Source: Bacteroidota bacterium (GTDB lineage Bacteria > Bacteroidota > Bacteroidia > Bacteroidales > F082). Taken from it: 64,000 nucleotides of DNA. The position numbers and the translations under genes are program-made. Position 1 is the first letter of the stretch. Each line of letters opens with the position of its first letter. The stretch is taken from contig JAERTF010000164.1 in assembly GCA_016845105.1 (NCBI GenBank), positions 1-64,000 on the forward strand, given 5' to 3'. Of this stretch, positions 18,814 to 26,893 are shown piece by piece. The notes under the pieces are model-generated. The model searched no databases. It was given only the letters and a program-made list of their open reading frames with translations, and was not told the origin of the DNA.

Positions 18814-20874
18814 CTAATTCAGTGCTTTTTCATTGAGTGAAGCCTTTACTTTTTCATGGTTATCCCAGAATTTACTTTTGATAATATCCATCGTTGTTTT
18901 AAATTGGGGATGATTTGCAATATTATCGATTAAAGGATCAATTTCTAAAAATATAATTGTCCAGTAATGATAATTGTTTTGTTCTGAAAATACCTTTAAA
19001 TGTTCTATGGATTTTTCAATATCACCCATATAAGAATAATATGCTGCAAGGCTAAGCTGTTTATAAAGGGATTTATCGTTTTGGGCATATTCAAAATATT
19101 TATCGAAATACTCTTTCGACTTTTGTTTCTGATTTGCCTCTGCCAATACCACCCCTATTTTTGCATTTTCAGATTTATAAATGTCAAGATTATATGCTTC
19201 TCTTATGGCAATATACTTACCATAAAAATAATATGCACTTTCGAAATCTCGCATATAATAGCATATCTTTCCAACTTCTTGTAAGATATCCAGTCTTGTC
19301 GAATCCTTATTAAGAGCTGCAATTAATAATTCTTTAGTCTGTTCCAGGTCTCTATCCCTTGCATAAAGTATATAGGCTTTTACGTATTCTGAATATAAAT
19401 TTTCAGGGTTATATTCAAGGGATTTATCAATATAAAGTAAAGCTTCATTAACAAATCCAGTTTGAATAAATGCATTACTAATATGTAGATAAATGTAACT
19501 TGCTGTAACCGAATCATTAGATGCAATATCCAGCCTGGCCCCCTTAAGAGCATACTTCAGATATTTTTCAGTGTTTGGAATATATGAAGTATAAAAATCA
19601 GAAAGTGTATTTATAACCAATGCCGAATTTGGGTTGTATTCAAAAGCCTTTTCAAGATAAGGAACTGCAAGCTCGTATTCTTGTATATGCATATAATAAA
19701 ATGCCTTGGCCATCAAAGCCTGGGGTAACTGAGGATCAAATAAGAGTGCGTTATCCGCATAGTTGTTTATCTCATTTCGAAACTTTTTTTCTGTTTGATA
19801 TGCATCCAGTAAATAGTATGCTATTGCAATATCAGCATAAGCACGAGCAAATTCATCATCCTCGTTTAATGCATTTTTAAAATATTCTATTGATTCCAAT
19901 AAACTTTCGCGGGTTCCTTTATGGAATAATTCAAGGCCCTCTAAAAAGTAATCGTAGGCCACCAAATTTTGAGTTGGCACCTGATCAATCCTAAGCTCTT
20001 CTTCGGGTGTTATTATTACTTTTATTTTATCTGCAATGTTTTTCGCAACATCTCGCTGTAGCTTAAATATGTCCTTTGCTTCTCGATTATATTGCTCGGC
20101 CCAAAGATGCCTGTCGGTTGGCCCTTCAATTAATTGGATATGAAGAAGTATTTTATCTCCTATTTTTTGACCACTTCCTTCAATGAAATAATTAACATTT
20201 AGCTCCTCTGCAAGTTCTGGAATTGTTTTAGTATTGTTCCTATATTTTTCTACAGATGTACGACTAATAACTTTTAGCTCCCCTACCTTTTGAAGGTTGG
20301 TGAGTATGGATTCCATTAACCCATTTATTAAATAAATATTTGTGGAGTCATTGCTGTCATTTTTAAAAGGTAATACTGCAATTGATTTTTCAAGGCTGGC
20401 ATTTAGAGAAGGTGAAGGCTTAAAAACTATAAACAATACTGCTAATATTACAATTACAAGAAAAGCAGAGCCTATGATAATAATTGTCTTTTTTTTGAAT
20501 GGCTCATTTTGTTTAATTATTTCATTTTCGATGGAGGGCCTTTTTCCTGCTTCACCCGGAGGGAACCCATAATGATCACGGAAGCACTTAATAAAATATG
20601 ATGGACTACTAAATCCAACCTGATAGGATATTTCAGAAACATTTAATGAACTATCCTTCAACATTTCCATTGCTCTGCGTAAACGAACCTGACTAATAAA
20701 CTGACTGACTGAAAGGTTTGATAAGCTTTTAACCTTGCGCAACAAATTGGAACGACTCATCCCAATCCTTTCAGCAAGTTCGCTTACTCCAAACTGTTCG
20801 TTGGATATATTCTCCTCAACAATTTTTGCAAGCTCCTTTAGAAAGTCGTTTTCAATGTTTCGAGAATTGGGCAT
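18814..20874 (-). CDS. membrane-spanning AraC-type regulator with TolB-like and TPR domains
   Basis: A 686-residue one-component regulator. An N-terminal AraC-type double helix-turn-helix (about 12-112, with SELAERIGMSRSNLLRK and the signature EISYQVGFSSPSYFIKCFRDHYGFPPG) is followed by one TM helix (about 130-151). Next is a TolB-like domain (about 163-290, beginning KSIAVLPFKNDS) of the kind often attached to cyclase and CadC-type regulators. The rest (about 300-665) is a series of TPR units. The layout puts DNA binding in the cytoplasm and the TPR sensor in the periplasm, as in CadC/ToxR-like regulators. The likely target is the divergent acyltransferase-ankyrin gene. Confidence 0.9.
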   Translation of the reverse strand: MPNSRNIENDFLKELAKIVEENISNEQFGVSELAERIGMSRSNLLRKVKSLSNLSVSQFISQVRLRRAMEMLKDSSLNVSEISYQVGFSSPSYFIKCFRDHYGFPPGEAGKRPSIENEIIKQNEPFKKKTIIIIGSAFLVIVILAVLFIVFKPSPSLNASLEKSIAVLPFKNDSNDSTNIYLINGLMESILTNLQKVGELKVISRTSVEKYRNNTKTIPELAEELNVNYFIEGSGQKIGDKILLHIQLIEGPTDRHLWAEQYNREAKDIFKLQRDVAKNIADKIKVIITPEEELRIDQVPTQNLVAYDYFLEGLELFHKGTRESLLESIEYFKNALNEDDEFARAYADIAIAYYLLDAYQTEKKFRNEINNYADNALLFDPQLPQALMAKAFYYMHIQEYELAVPYLEKAFEYNPNSALVINTLSDFYTSYIPNTEKYLKYALKGARLDIASNDSVTASYIYLHISNAFIQTGFVNEALLYIDKSLEYNPENLYSEYVKAYILYARDRDLEQTKELLIAALNKDSTRLDILQEVGKICYYMRDFESAYYFYGKYIAIREAYNLDIYKSENAKIGVVLAEANQKQKSKEYFDKYFEYAQNDKSLYKQLSLAAYYSYMGDIEKSIEHLKVFSEQNNYHYWTIIFLEIDPLIDNIANHPQFKTTMDIIKSKFWDNHEKVKASLNEKALN

Positions 20875-21307
20875 TTTATTTAATAACTTAGTAGAAATCA
20901 GGAATTTTTAGTAAAGATACAAATATTAAGAACTTGTTTGTTTCTTAGTTCTACAACTTGATAGATTAAACCTATTTTTCTTTGTGATATCCTTTGCGCT
21001 AATTTGTTTTACTTTTTACCACAAAGGAACACCAAGTCTGCCTGCTGCATGCTGGTGGCACATAAAGGATCTCTAAGGAAAAAATCAATTATTGTTACCA
21101 AACTCAATAAAAGTATTTTGATGCTATGGCACTGTTAAACTGCATTTAACTATCGAGATAAATCCACAATTGCATCATAGTTTATACTGATGCGTCATAA
21201 TTACAACCCCTTATTCAAACTTTATATCAACTGCTACATAAGTGTTTAGTCATGCGTCAGCGTTTGAGGGTACTTTGTATCAACAAAAAAAACTAAAATT
21301 TAAGACC
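20875..21307. other. 433-base divergent intergenic region
   Basis: It separates the AraC/TPR regulator from the acyltransferase-ankyrin gene and must carry promoters for both. No gene is seen in it. It holds a degenerate inverted-arm repeat (20975-21085) and, nearer the acyltransferase, related words GCATCATAG, ATGCGTCATAA and ATGCGTCAG (21172-21260), which could be regulator half-sites but are too short to be sure. Confidence 0.5.
20975..21085. repeat. degenerate inverted-arm repeat of CTTTGTG-type units
   Basis: The left arm has CTTTGTGATATCCTTTGCGC. The right arm, read on the minus strand, has CTTAGAGATCCTTTATGTGC and CTTGGTGTTCCTTTGTGGTA, each made of two units about 10 bases apart. The arms are inverted with respect to each other. 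A GC-rich core (21037-21060) with GCATGC sits inside. The left-arm spacing (12 bases) is less regular. I take it as a decayed member of an intergenic repeat family; no transposase is near. Confidence 0.45.
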
Positions 21308-23011
21308 ATGAAAACACGAATTTACTTTCTCGACAACTTAAGAACCTTTTTAATCCTACTTGTTGTAGTGATACACGCAGGACTTGTTTATGAATCTGTT
21401 CTGGAACAAAACTGGATTGTAATTGACCCCAATCAGAATAGCTCAATTGGACTGATTAGAATGTATCTAGACGTTTTCGTAATGAGTGTTATGTTTTTTA
21501 TTTCGGGTTATTTCATTCGAAATTCAGCAATAAATGATACCTCAGTTAACTTCATCAAATCAAAATTCAGACGTATTATGATACCCTGGTTGGTTGCTGT
21601 TTTAACCATGATTCCTGCATATAAAGCAATATTTTTATATGCAAGAGGGTTACAACAAGAGATTTGGTATTCATACTTCCACCTATACCAAAGAACAGGG
21701 GGTAACCCATATTTTTACGCTGATAACCCAACCCAGGGTTGGTTATGGTTTCTTCCCGTACTATTTATGTTTCAGATTATCTATTTGATTCTTACAAAAT
21801 CGAAATTGTTGTCAACAATTAATATCTCATTAAAAACAGGTGTGATTCTAACATTTGTAATAGGCCTAATTTACAGCATGGCTATTTCAGAGCTAGACTT
21901 AAGGGGCTGGTACCACTCAGCTATACTTCATTTCCAAAATGAAAGATTACTAATTTATTTTATGGTATTTCTACTTGGTTCGCTTTGTAATAAGCTTAAG
22001 GTATTTGAATCAAACATCAAAAAAAAGAAATACTATATTATATCAAATGTTGTGTTAACAATATCGTTGGGCGTATTTACAGCCACCGCGTTAAATATGT
22101 TCTTTAATATGATTGATCCTTCCAGAAACTTCTATTTTGTTTCTATGTTCATTGATAAGGTATTATACTACAGTTCTATGTTACTTTCCATGCTCAGCTT
22201 TTTACAAATTCTGGTTCATGTGTTTAGGTTCAATCTAAACAAAACCGGTAAACTTCTTAGCGAAATGAGCAGGAATTCATACTATGTTTATATAATACAT
22301 ATGGTTGTACTAGGGGTAATCGCTGTTATTCTCTTACCAGTTTCTCTTCCGGCTATGATTAAATTTTTAATTCTTGCAATACTGACTTTTGTTGTCTCTA
22401 ACTTACTTGTGTCAGCATATCATGGTTTCTTCCGCAACCCAGTTTCTTTAAAATCATCACTTACCATTTTATTAACTCTATATGTTGTTTCATTTGCTTT
22501 TAGTGGAAATTTAGCTATTAATAAACCTTTGGCTCAACAAAGTATTACTCCTACTATGGGTCTTCATGAGGCATCTGTAAAAGGTAATATTGAAGTGGTT
22601 CGCCAATACATAGCTGCAGGATCTAATCTAAATATTAAAGACCAAACTGGTGGCTCGAGCCCTTTAATTATAGCTGCCGTATTTGGGAAAACTGAGGTAG
22701 CTCAAGCTTTAATTGAAGCTGGAGCCGATGTTAATTTTCAGAATAATGAAGGATCAACACCTCTTCATACAGCAGCATTTTTCTGTCGTACAGAAATTGT
22801 TAAACTACTGCTGAACAACAATGCAGACAAAAGTATACAAAATAAATCGGGGGCCACAGCCTTAGAGTCGGATACAGTACCAATGGAAGCTGTAGTTGGA
22901 ATTTATAATTACTTCACAAGTACACTTGGTCCATTAGGATTAAAATTAGATCTAAATCACATAAAAACAACTCGTCCGGTAATTGCTGAAATGATTCAGA
23001 ATAAATACTAA
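21308..23011 (+). CDS. acyltransferase-3-like membrane protein fused to ankyrin repeats
   Basis: A 567-residue fusion. The first about 400 residues are a multi-pass acyltransferase-3/OpgC-like membrane domain. They begin with the family's FLDNLRTFLILLVVVIHAGL, with the His in the first TM helix, followed by SVMFFISGYF in the next. Residues about 415-518 hold three to four ankyrin repeats (for example TPLHTAAFFCRTEIVKLLL). The fusion lies within one open frame. O-acylation of a surface glycan or lipid is the family role; the ankyrin part may bind a partner protein. The ATG at 21308 precedes the first helix; an in-frame ATG at 21242 would add 22 polar residues and is less likely. A large AraC/TPR regulator is divergent and may control it. 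Confidence 0.87.
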   Translation: MKTRIYFLDNLRTFLILLVVVIHAGLVYESVLEQNWIVIDPNQNSSIGLIRMYLDVFVMSVMFFISGYFIRNSAINDTSVNFIKSKFRRIMIPWLVAVLTMIPAYKAIFLYARGLQQEIWYSYFHLYQRTGGNPYFYADNPTQGWLWFLPVLFMFQIIYLILTKSKLLSTINISLKTGVILTFVIGLIYSMAISELDLRGWYHSAILHFQNERLLIYFMVFLLGSLCNKLKVFESNIKKKKYYIISNVVLTISLGVFTATALNMFFNMIDPSRNFYFVSMFIDKVLYYSSMLLSMLSFLQILVHVFRFNLNKTGKLLSEMSRNSYYVYIIHMVVLGVIAVILLPVSLPAMIKFLILAILTFVVSNLLVSAYHGFFRNPVSLKSSLTILLTLYVVSFAFSGNLAINKPLAQQSITPTMGLHEASVKGNIEVVRQYIAAGSNLNIKDQTGGSSPLIIAAVFGKTEVAQALIEAGADVNFQNNEGSTPLHTAAFFCRTEIVKLLLNNNADKSIQNKSGATALESDTVPMEAVVGIYNYFTSTLGPLGLKLDLNHIKTTRPVIAEMIQNKY

Positions 23012-23041
23012 ATTTGTTGTTACAACCTATAATTCGGCCAA

Positions 23042-23662
23042 ATGAATATACCAAATAAAGATTTGAAATTTCCATTGGAGAATTACAACGGGCTCTGCTT
23101 TTTGAAGAATATAATAACTAATCCAAATATTGAGGTTGGTGATTATACCTATTACGCCGACTTTGATGATGTAGCCAATTTTGAGAAGAATGTATTATAT
23201 CATTTTGATTTTGTTGGGGATAAACTCAAAATTGGTAAATTCTGTATGATTGCTTCGAATGTCAAGTTTATCATGAATGGTGCAAATCATTTGTCAGAAT
23301 CTATTACATCATATCCTTTTGCAATTTTTGGAGAAGATTGGAAAAGTGCGATGGATGGCAAAAAATATCCAATTAAAGGTGATACTATAATTGAAAATGA
23401 TGTTTGGATTGGATATGGAGCTACAATAATGCCGGGTGTAAGAATCGGGAATGGTTCAATAATTGCCTCAAACTCTACAGTAATTAAAGATGTAGAGCCA
23501 TATTCAATTGTTGGTGGGAATCCAGCAAAAGAAATTAAAAAGCGATTTTCCGAGGAAAAAATATCTCAATTATTAAATATTTGTTGGTGGGATTGGGATA
23601 TCGAAAAGATTACAAGAAATGTTAAAAACCTAACTAACGGCAACTTGGATAAGTTATCTTAG
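23042..23662 (+). CDS. Vat/CatB-type xenobiotic O-acetyltransferase
   Basis: A 206-residue left-handed beta-helix (hexapeptide repeat) acetyltransferase. The whole length follows the streptogramin A/chloramphenicol acetyltransferase pattern. It has the catalytic His in NGANH, then the YPF loop, PIKGDTIIENDVWIG, TIMPGVRIGNGSIIASNS and VGGNPAKEIKKRF. The C-terminal WWDWDIEKI is also typical. These enzymes transfer acetyl from acetyl-CoA to hydroxyl groups of antibiotics; chromosomal homologues in environmental bacteria may have other substrates. No mobile element flanks it. The spacer after the acyltransferase-ankyrin gene is 30 bases, so it may be co-transcribed. Confidence 0.9.
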   Translation: MNIPNKDLKFPLENYNGLCFLKNIITNPNIEVGDYTYYADFDDVANFEKNVLYHFDFVGDKLKIGKFCMIASNVKFIMNGANHLSESITSYPFAIFGEDWKSAMDGKKYPIKGDTIIENDVWIGYGATIMPGVRIGNGSIIASNSTVIKDVEPYSIVGGNPAKEIKKRFSEEKISQLLNICWWDWDIEKITRNVKNLTNGNLDKLS

Positions 23663-23746
23663 CGATAATATGAAATTTCACAGCACTTATGCCACTCTAG
23701 CAAAAACCAATTGGATAAAAACAGTAAAAATATTGAATAGAAAAAT

Positions 23747-24577
23747 ATGGATATAATAAAATCAAAAAAAACAAAAATAAGAGCAGGAAGGGCATTTTTA
23801 AAAAAGGGGACATGCTCCAGAACATTCTTTTATGTACTTAATAGAGAGTTTGGTCACTTAAAAGATGATGAAGAAAGAGCCATTGACCCTTTGGCTGGTG
23901 GTATATTACAACAAGGATACCAATGCGGAATGCTTTGGGGTGCTTCAATGGGTGTTGGTGCTGAATCATATCGAAGAAATACAGACCTTGGAAAAGCAAT
24001 CGCTATTGCAATTATTGCAACCCAACATATAATGGAGTCGTTTGAAAATAGAACCAAATCGATTGATTGTTCGGATGTTACCCATACCGATTTTAGTAAC
24101 AATTGGAGTTTTGCTAAGTATATGCTATCTGGTAAATTTACCTCATGTTTTGTCCTTGCTGGAAAATGGGGGCCAGAAGCTATTGATTCTGCAATTAAAG
24201 GGTTGTCAACTAAACCAAATGGTATAAATACCGAACCAGTAAGTTGTGCCTCAGAGGTAGTAAAAAAAATGGGGGGAACAGAGGAACAGATGGCTATGGT
24301 ATCAGGGTTTGCAGGTGGTTTAGGTTTGCGAGGAGATGGTTGTGGGGCACTTGCGGCCGCTATTTGGATGGATAGCTTAATTTCCATTAAAAAAACAGGA
24401 AAGCCCGCATCATATAAGCCAGAATCAAATGAAGTACTTCAAAAATTCTATAAAGAAACTGAATATGAAATCGAGTGCAAAGAAATTTGTGGTAGAGAAT
24501 TCAAAACCATTGATGAACATACCGAATTCATTAATAATGGAGGGTGTAATAAGCTAATTTCAATACTTGCAAAATAG
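23747..24577 (+). CDS. C_GCAxxG_C_C-family cysteine-rich protein
   Basis: A 276-residue cytoplasmic protein with two copies of the C_GCAxxG_C_C (probable redox) fold. The first copy has KGTCSRTFFYVLNREFG and a degenerate second part, GYQCGMLWGASMGVG. The second has PVSCASEVVKKMGG and GLRGDGCGALAAAIW. Additional cysteines cluster near the C-terminus (about CKEIC and GGC). The family is associated with electron-transfer or redox functions in anaerobes, but no reaction is established. It lies between an acetyltransferase and an S15 peptidase without an obvious shared role. Confidence 0.8.
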   Translation: MDIIKSKKTKIRAGRAFLKKGTCSRTFFYVLNREFGHLKDDEERAIDPLAGGILQQGYQCGMLWGASMGVGAESYRRNTDLGKAIAIAIIATQHIMESFENRTKSIDCSDVTHTDFSNNWSFAKYMLSGKFTSCFVLAGKWGPEAIDSAIKGLSTKPNGINTEPVSCASEVVKKMGGTEEQMAMVSGFAGGLGLRGDGCGALAAAIWMDSLISIKKTGKPASYKPESNEVLQKFYKETEYEIECKEICGREFKTIDEHTEFINNGGCNKLISILAK

Positions 24578-24638
24578 ATACCTCAACTGTATAATACAAA
24601 TTACTATTTTAGTCGACTCAACCAATAATACAAATCAA

Positions 24639-26492
24639 ATGAAATCACAAATTAAGTTCTACACCATTATTTTAGTACTTATTTCCACATTTTCTGCTGT
24701 TGCCCAACATAAATCAGACACGGTACCAGAAAAGGCAGTTCCTGCTTTTGAAAACGGAGAAGCACAAATTGTTGATGCTTTTAAGGATAGTGAAAAATGG
24801 ATAAGACATGATTTATGGGTTGAAACAGAGTTTGATACTGATGGTGATGGAAAACCCGACAGAATGCATGTTGATGTTACCAGACCTTATCAAACAGATA
24901 CTGATAGTCTGAAACTACCTGTTGTTTATATTTCCAGTCCCTATTTTGCAGGCGTTGCACCAGATGTTGAGGGTGGATTTTGGAATGTAAAACATGAACT
25001 AGGACAACCAGCTCCCGAGCCAAGAGTGCACGCCGATGTAAAGCGTACCGGGGAAAGGCCAATTATCTCAAATTCTCATATTAAAACATGGGTGCCTAGG
25101 GGATATATTGTAGTGCATTCTTCTTCACCAGGAACAGGACTCAGCCAAGGTTCTCCAACCATTGGGGGAGATAATGAAAGCCTTGCGCCAAAAGCTGTTA
25201 TTGATTGGTTATGCGGCCGTATTCCAGGTTATACAACACCTGATGGTGATGAAACTGTTGAGGCTTTTTGGTCAACAGGTAAGGTTGGTATGACAGGAAC
25301 ATCATACAATGGAACAATACCTGTTGCGGCAGCTACTACTGGAGTTGAAGGGTTAGAAGCAATAATACCCATCGCACCTAATACATCATATTATCATTAT
25401 TATAGATCAAATGGTTTAGTGAGATCTCCAGGTGGTTATCTTGGTGAAGATGCCGATGTGCTCTACGACTTTATCCATAGTGGAGATGAGTCGAAAAGAG
25501 CATATAATAATGCTACAGTTCGTGATACAGAAATGAAAAATGGTATGGATAGGATAACCGGTGACTATAATGATTTTTGGGCAAGCCGTGATTATCTAAA
25601 TGATATGGAGCCTTTTAAGGCTGCCCTTTTGATGTCGCATGGTTTTAACGATTGGAATGTGATGCCTGAACATAGCTATAGAATATGGCAAGCAGCAAAA
25701 GATAAAGGTGTTCCTGTTCAATTGTATTATCATCAATACGGGCATGGTGGACCTCCGCCAATGACAATGATGAATCGTTGGTTTACACGATATTTACATG
25801 ATGTGGAAAATGGTGTAGAGAATGATACTACAGTATGGATTGTTAGAGAAAAGGACAAAATGGATAACCCAACGCCTTATCTTGATTATCCAAACCCTGA
25901 TTCTAAACCTGTTACTCTATTTCTTTCAGCAGGCGCACCAGAAAGAGGAGAATTATCCCTGGAGAAATTGACCAGTAAGGCAACTGAAACTCTGATAGAC
26001 AATTACTCATTCTCAGGTAGTGCATTGGCACAAGCTGAGATTACAGAGCATCGATTAATTTATGTAACACCTAAACTTACAAAAGATATTCATATTTCAG
26101 GTATTTCGTCTGTTACGGTGAAAATGGCCAGCAGTAAACCTGCTGTTAACTTGTCTGTATGGTTGGTTTCATTGCCTTGGAACGAAGGGCGCAGGTCAAG
26201 AATCACCGATAATATTATTACACGTGGATGGGCAGATCCTCAGAATCAAAAATCTTTGACTAAAAGCAAGCCACTAAAACCCGGCAAATATTATGATGTT
26301 ACTTTCGATTTACAACCTGATGATCAAGTAATTCCGGCTGGGCAACAGATTGGGCTACTGATTTTTGCAAGTGATCGAGAATATACACTATGGCCAAGTC
26401 CTGGCACTGAACTTACTGTTGACTTACAAGGAACCTCCATAACTATCCCAATTGTAGGAGGTTCTGCGGCTTATAATAAAGCAACTGAGTAA
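24639..26492 (+). CDS. S15-family Xaa-Pro dipeptidyl-peptidase-like hydrolase
   Basis: A 617-residue exported serine hydrolase of the S15/CocE group. A signal peptide ends near SAVAQ. The nucleophile is S222 in GTSYNG; the acid and histidine regions are SHGFNDWNV and YGHGGPPPM. A C-terminal jelly-roll domain (about 440-610) is usual for X-Pro dipeptidyl-peptidases and cocaine esterase-like enzymes. The length and the GDGKPDRMHVDVTRP opening favour the X-Pro dipeptidyl-peptidase branch, which releases Xaa-Pro dipeptides. The open frame extends upstream to 24567, overlapping the previous gene, but the signal peptide fixes the start at 24639. Confidence 0.88.
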   Translation: MKSQIKFYTIILVLISTFSAVAQHKSDTVPEKAVPAFENGEAQIVDAFKDSEKWIRHDLWVETEFDTDGDGKPDRMHVDVTRPYQTDTDSLKLPVVYISSPYFAGVAPDVEGGFWNVKHELGQPAPEPRVHADVKRTGERPIISNSHIKTWVPRGYIVVHSSSPGTGLSQGSPTIGGDNESLAPKAVIDWLCGRIPGYTTPDGDETVEAFWSTGKVGMTGTSYNGTIPVAAATTGVEGLEAIIPIAPNTSYYHYYRSNGLVRSPGGYLGEDADVLYDFIHSGDESKRAYNNATVRDTEMKNGMDRITGDYNDFWASRDYLNDMEPFKAALLMSHGFNDWNVMPEHSYRIWQAAKDKGVPVQLYYHQYGHGGPPPMTMMNRWFTRYLHDVENGVENDTTVWIVREKDKMDNPTPYLDYPNPDSKPVTLFLSAGAPERGELSLEKLTSKATETLIDNYSFSGSALAQAEITEHRLIYVTPKLTKDIHISGISSVTVKMASSKPAVNLSVWLVSLPWNEGRRSRITDNIITRGWADPQNQKSLTKSKPLKPGKYYDVTFDLQPDDQVIPAGQQIGLLIFASDREYTLWPSPGTELTVDLQGTSITIPIVGGSAAYNKATE

Positions 26493-26498
26493 TTTACA

Positions 26499-26738
26499 AT
26501 GAATGACGACAAAAGTATTGGTTCTCAGCAGCCAAACAATCCAATGCATGGAGTTAAGTTAATTGATATCCTTGAAGGATTGGTAGCTTATTATGGATGG
26601 GATGAATTGGGCGAAATAACCAATATCAGGAGTTTTACCAATAAGCCCACCATTAAGTCTAGCCTTAAACTATTGCGAAAAACGCCATGGGCCAGAGCAA
26701 AAGTAGAGGAGTTATATATGGAGATTCTTAATAAATAG
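26499..26738 (+). CDS. VF530-family small protein
   Basis: A 79-residue protein matching the VF530 (DUF2132) family in length and pattern: NNPMHGVKLIDILEGLVAYYGWDELG, then RSFTNKPTIKSSLKLLRKTPWAR and a C-terminal helix KVEELYME. Family members are small folded proteins proposed to bind DNA; the biological role is unknown. It starts six bases after the S15 peptidase stop and is probably co-transcribed, although nothing links the functions. Confidence 0.88.
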   Translation: MNDDKSIGSQQPNNPMHGVKLIDILEGLVAYYGWDELGEITNIRSFTNKPTIKSSLKLLRKTPWARAKVEELYMEILNK

Positions 26739-26893
26739 AATATTATCCGTTCACTATTTGTTGATACTAAACTATATCTAATATGGTTATAATTTTTTAG
26801 CTATTTTTGGAAAAAGAGAGAATTGATTCAATTCTTGTTTTTACTCACATATCGAATTAAACATTCTATAAACCTATTAAAACCTGGTAAAGA

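Noticed and set aside
23042..23662. Acquired antibiotic-resistance cassette
   Set aside because: No integron, transposase, flanking repeats or abrupt base-composition change; it looks like a resident gene.
23854..24387. A 177-codon open frame on the minus strand
   Set aside because: It lies entirely antisense to the C_GCAxxG_C_C gene, has no recognisable domain and reflects the codon bias of the real gene.
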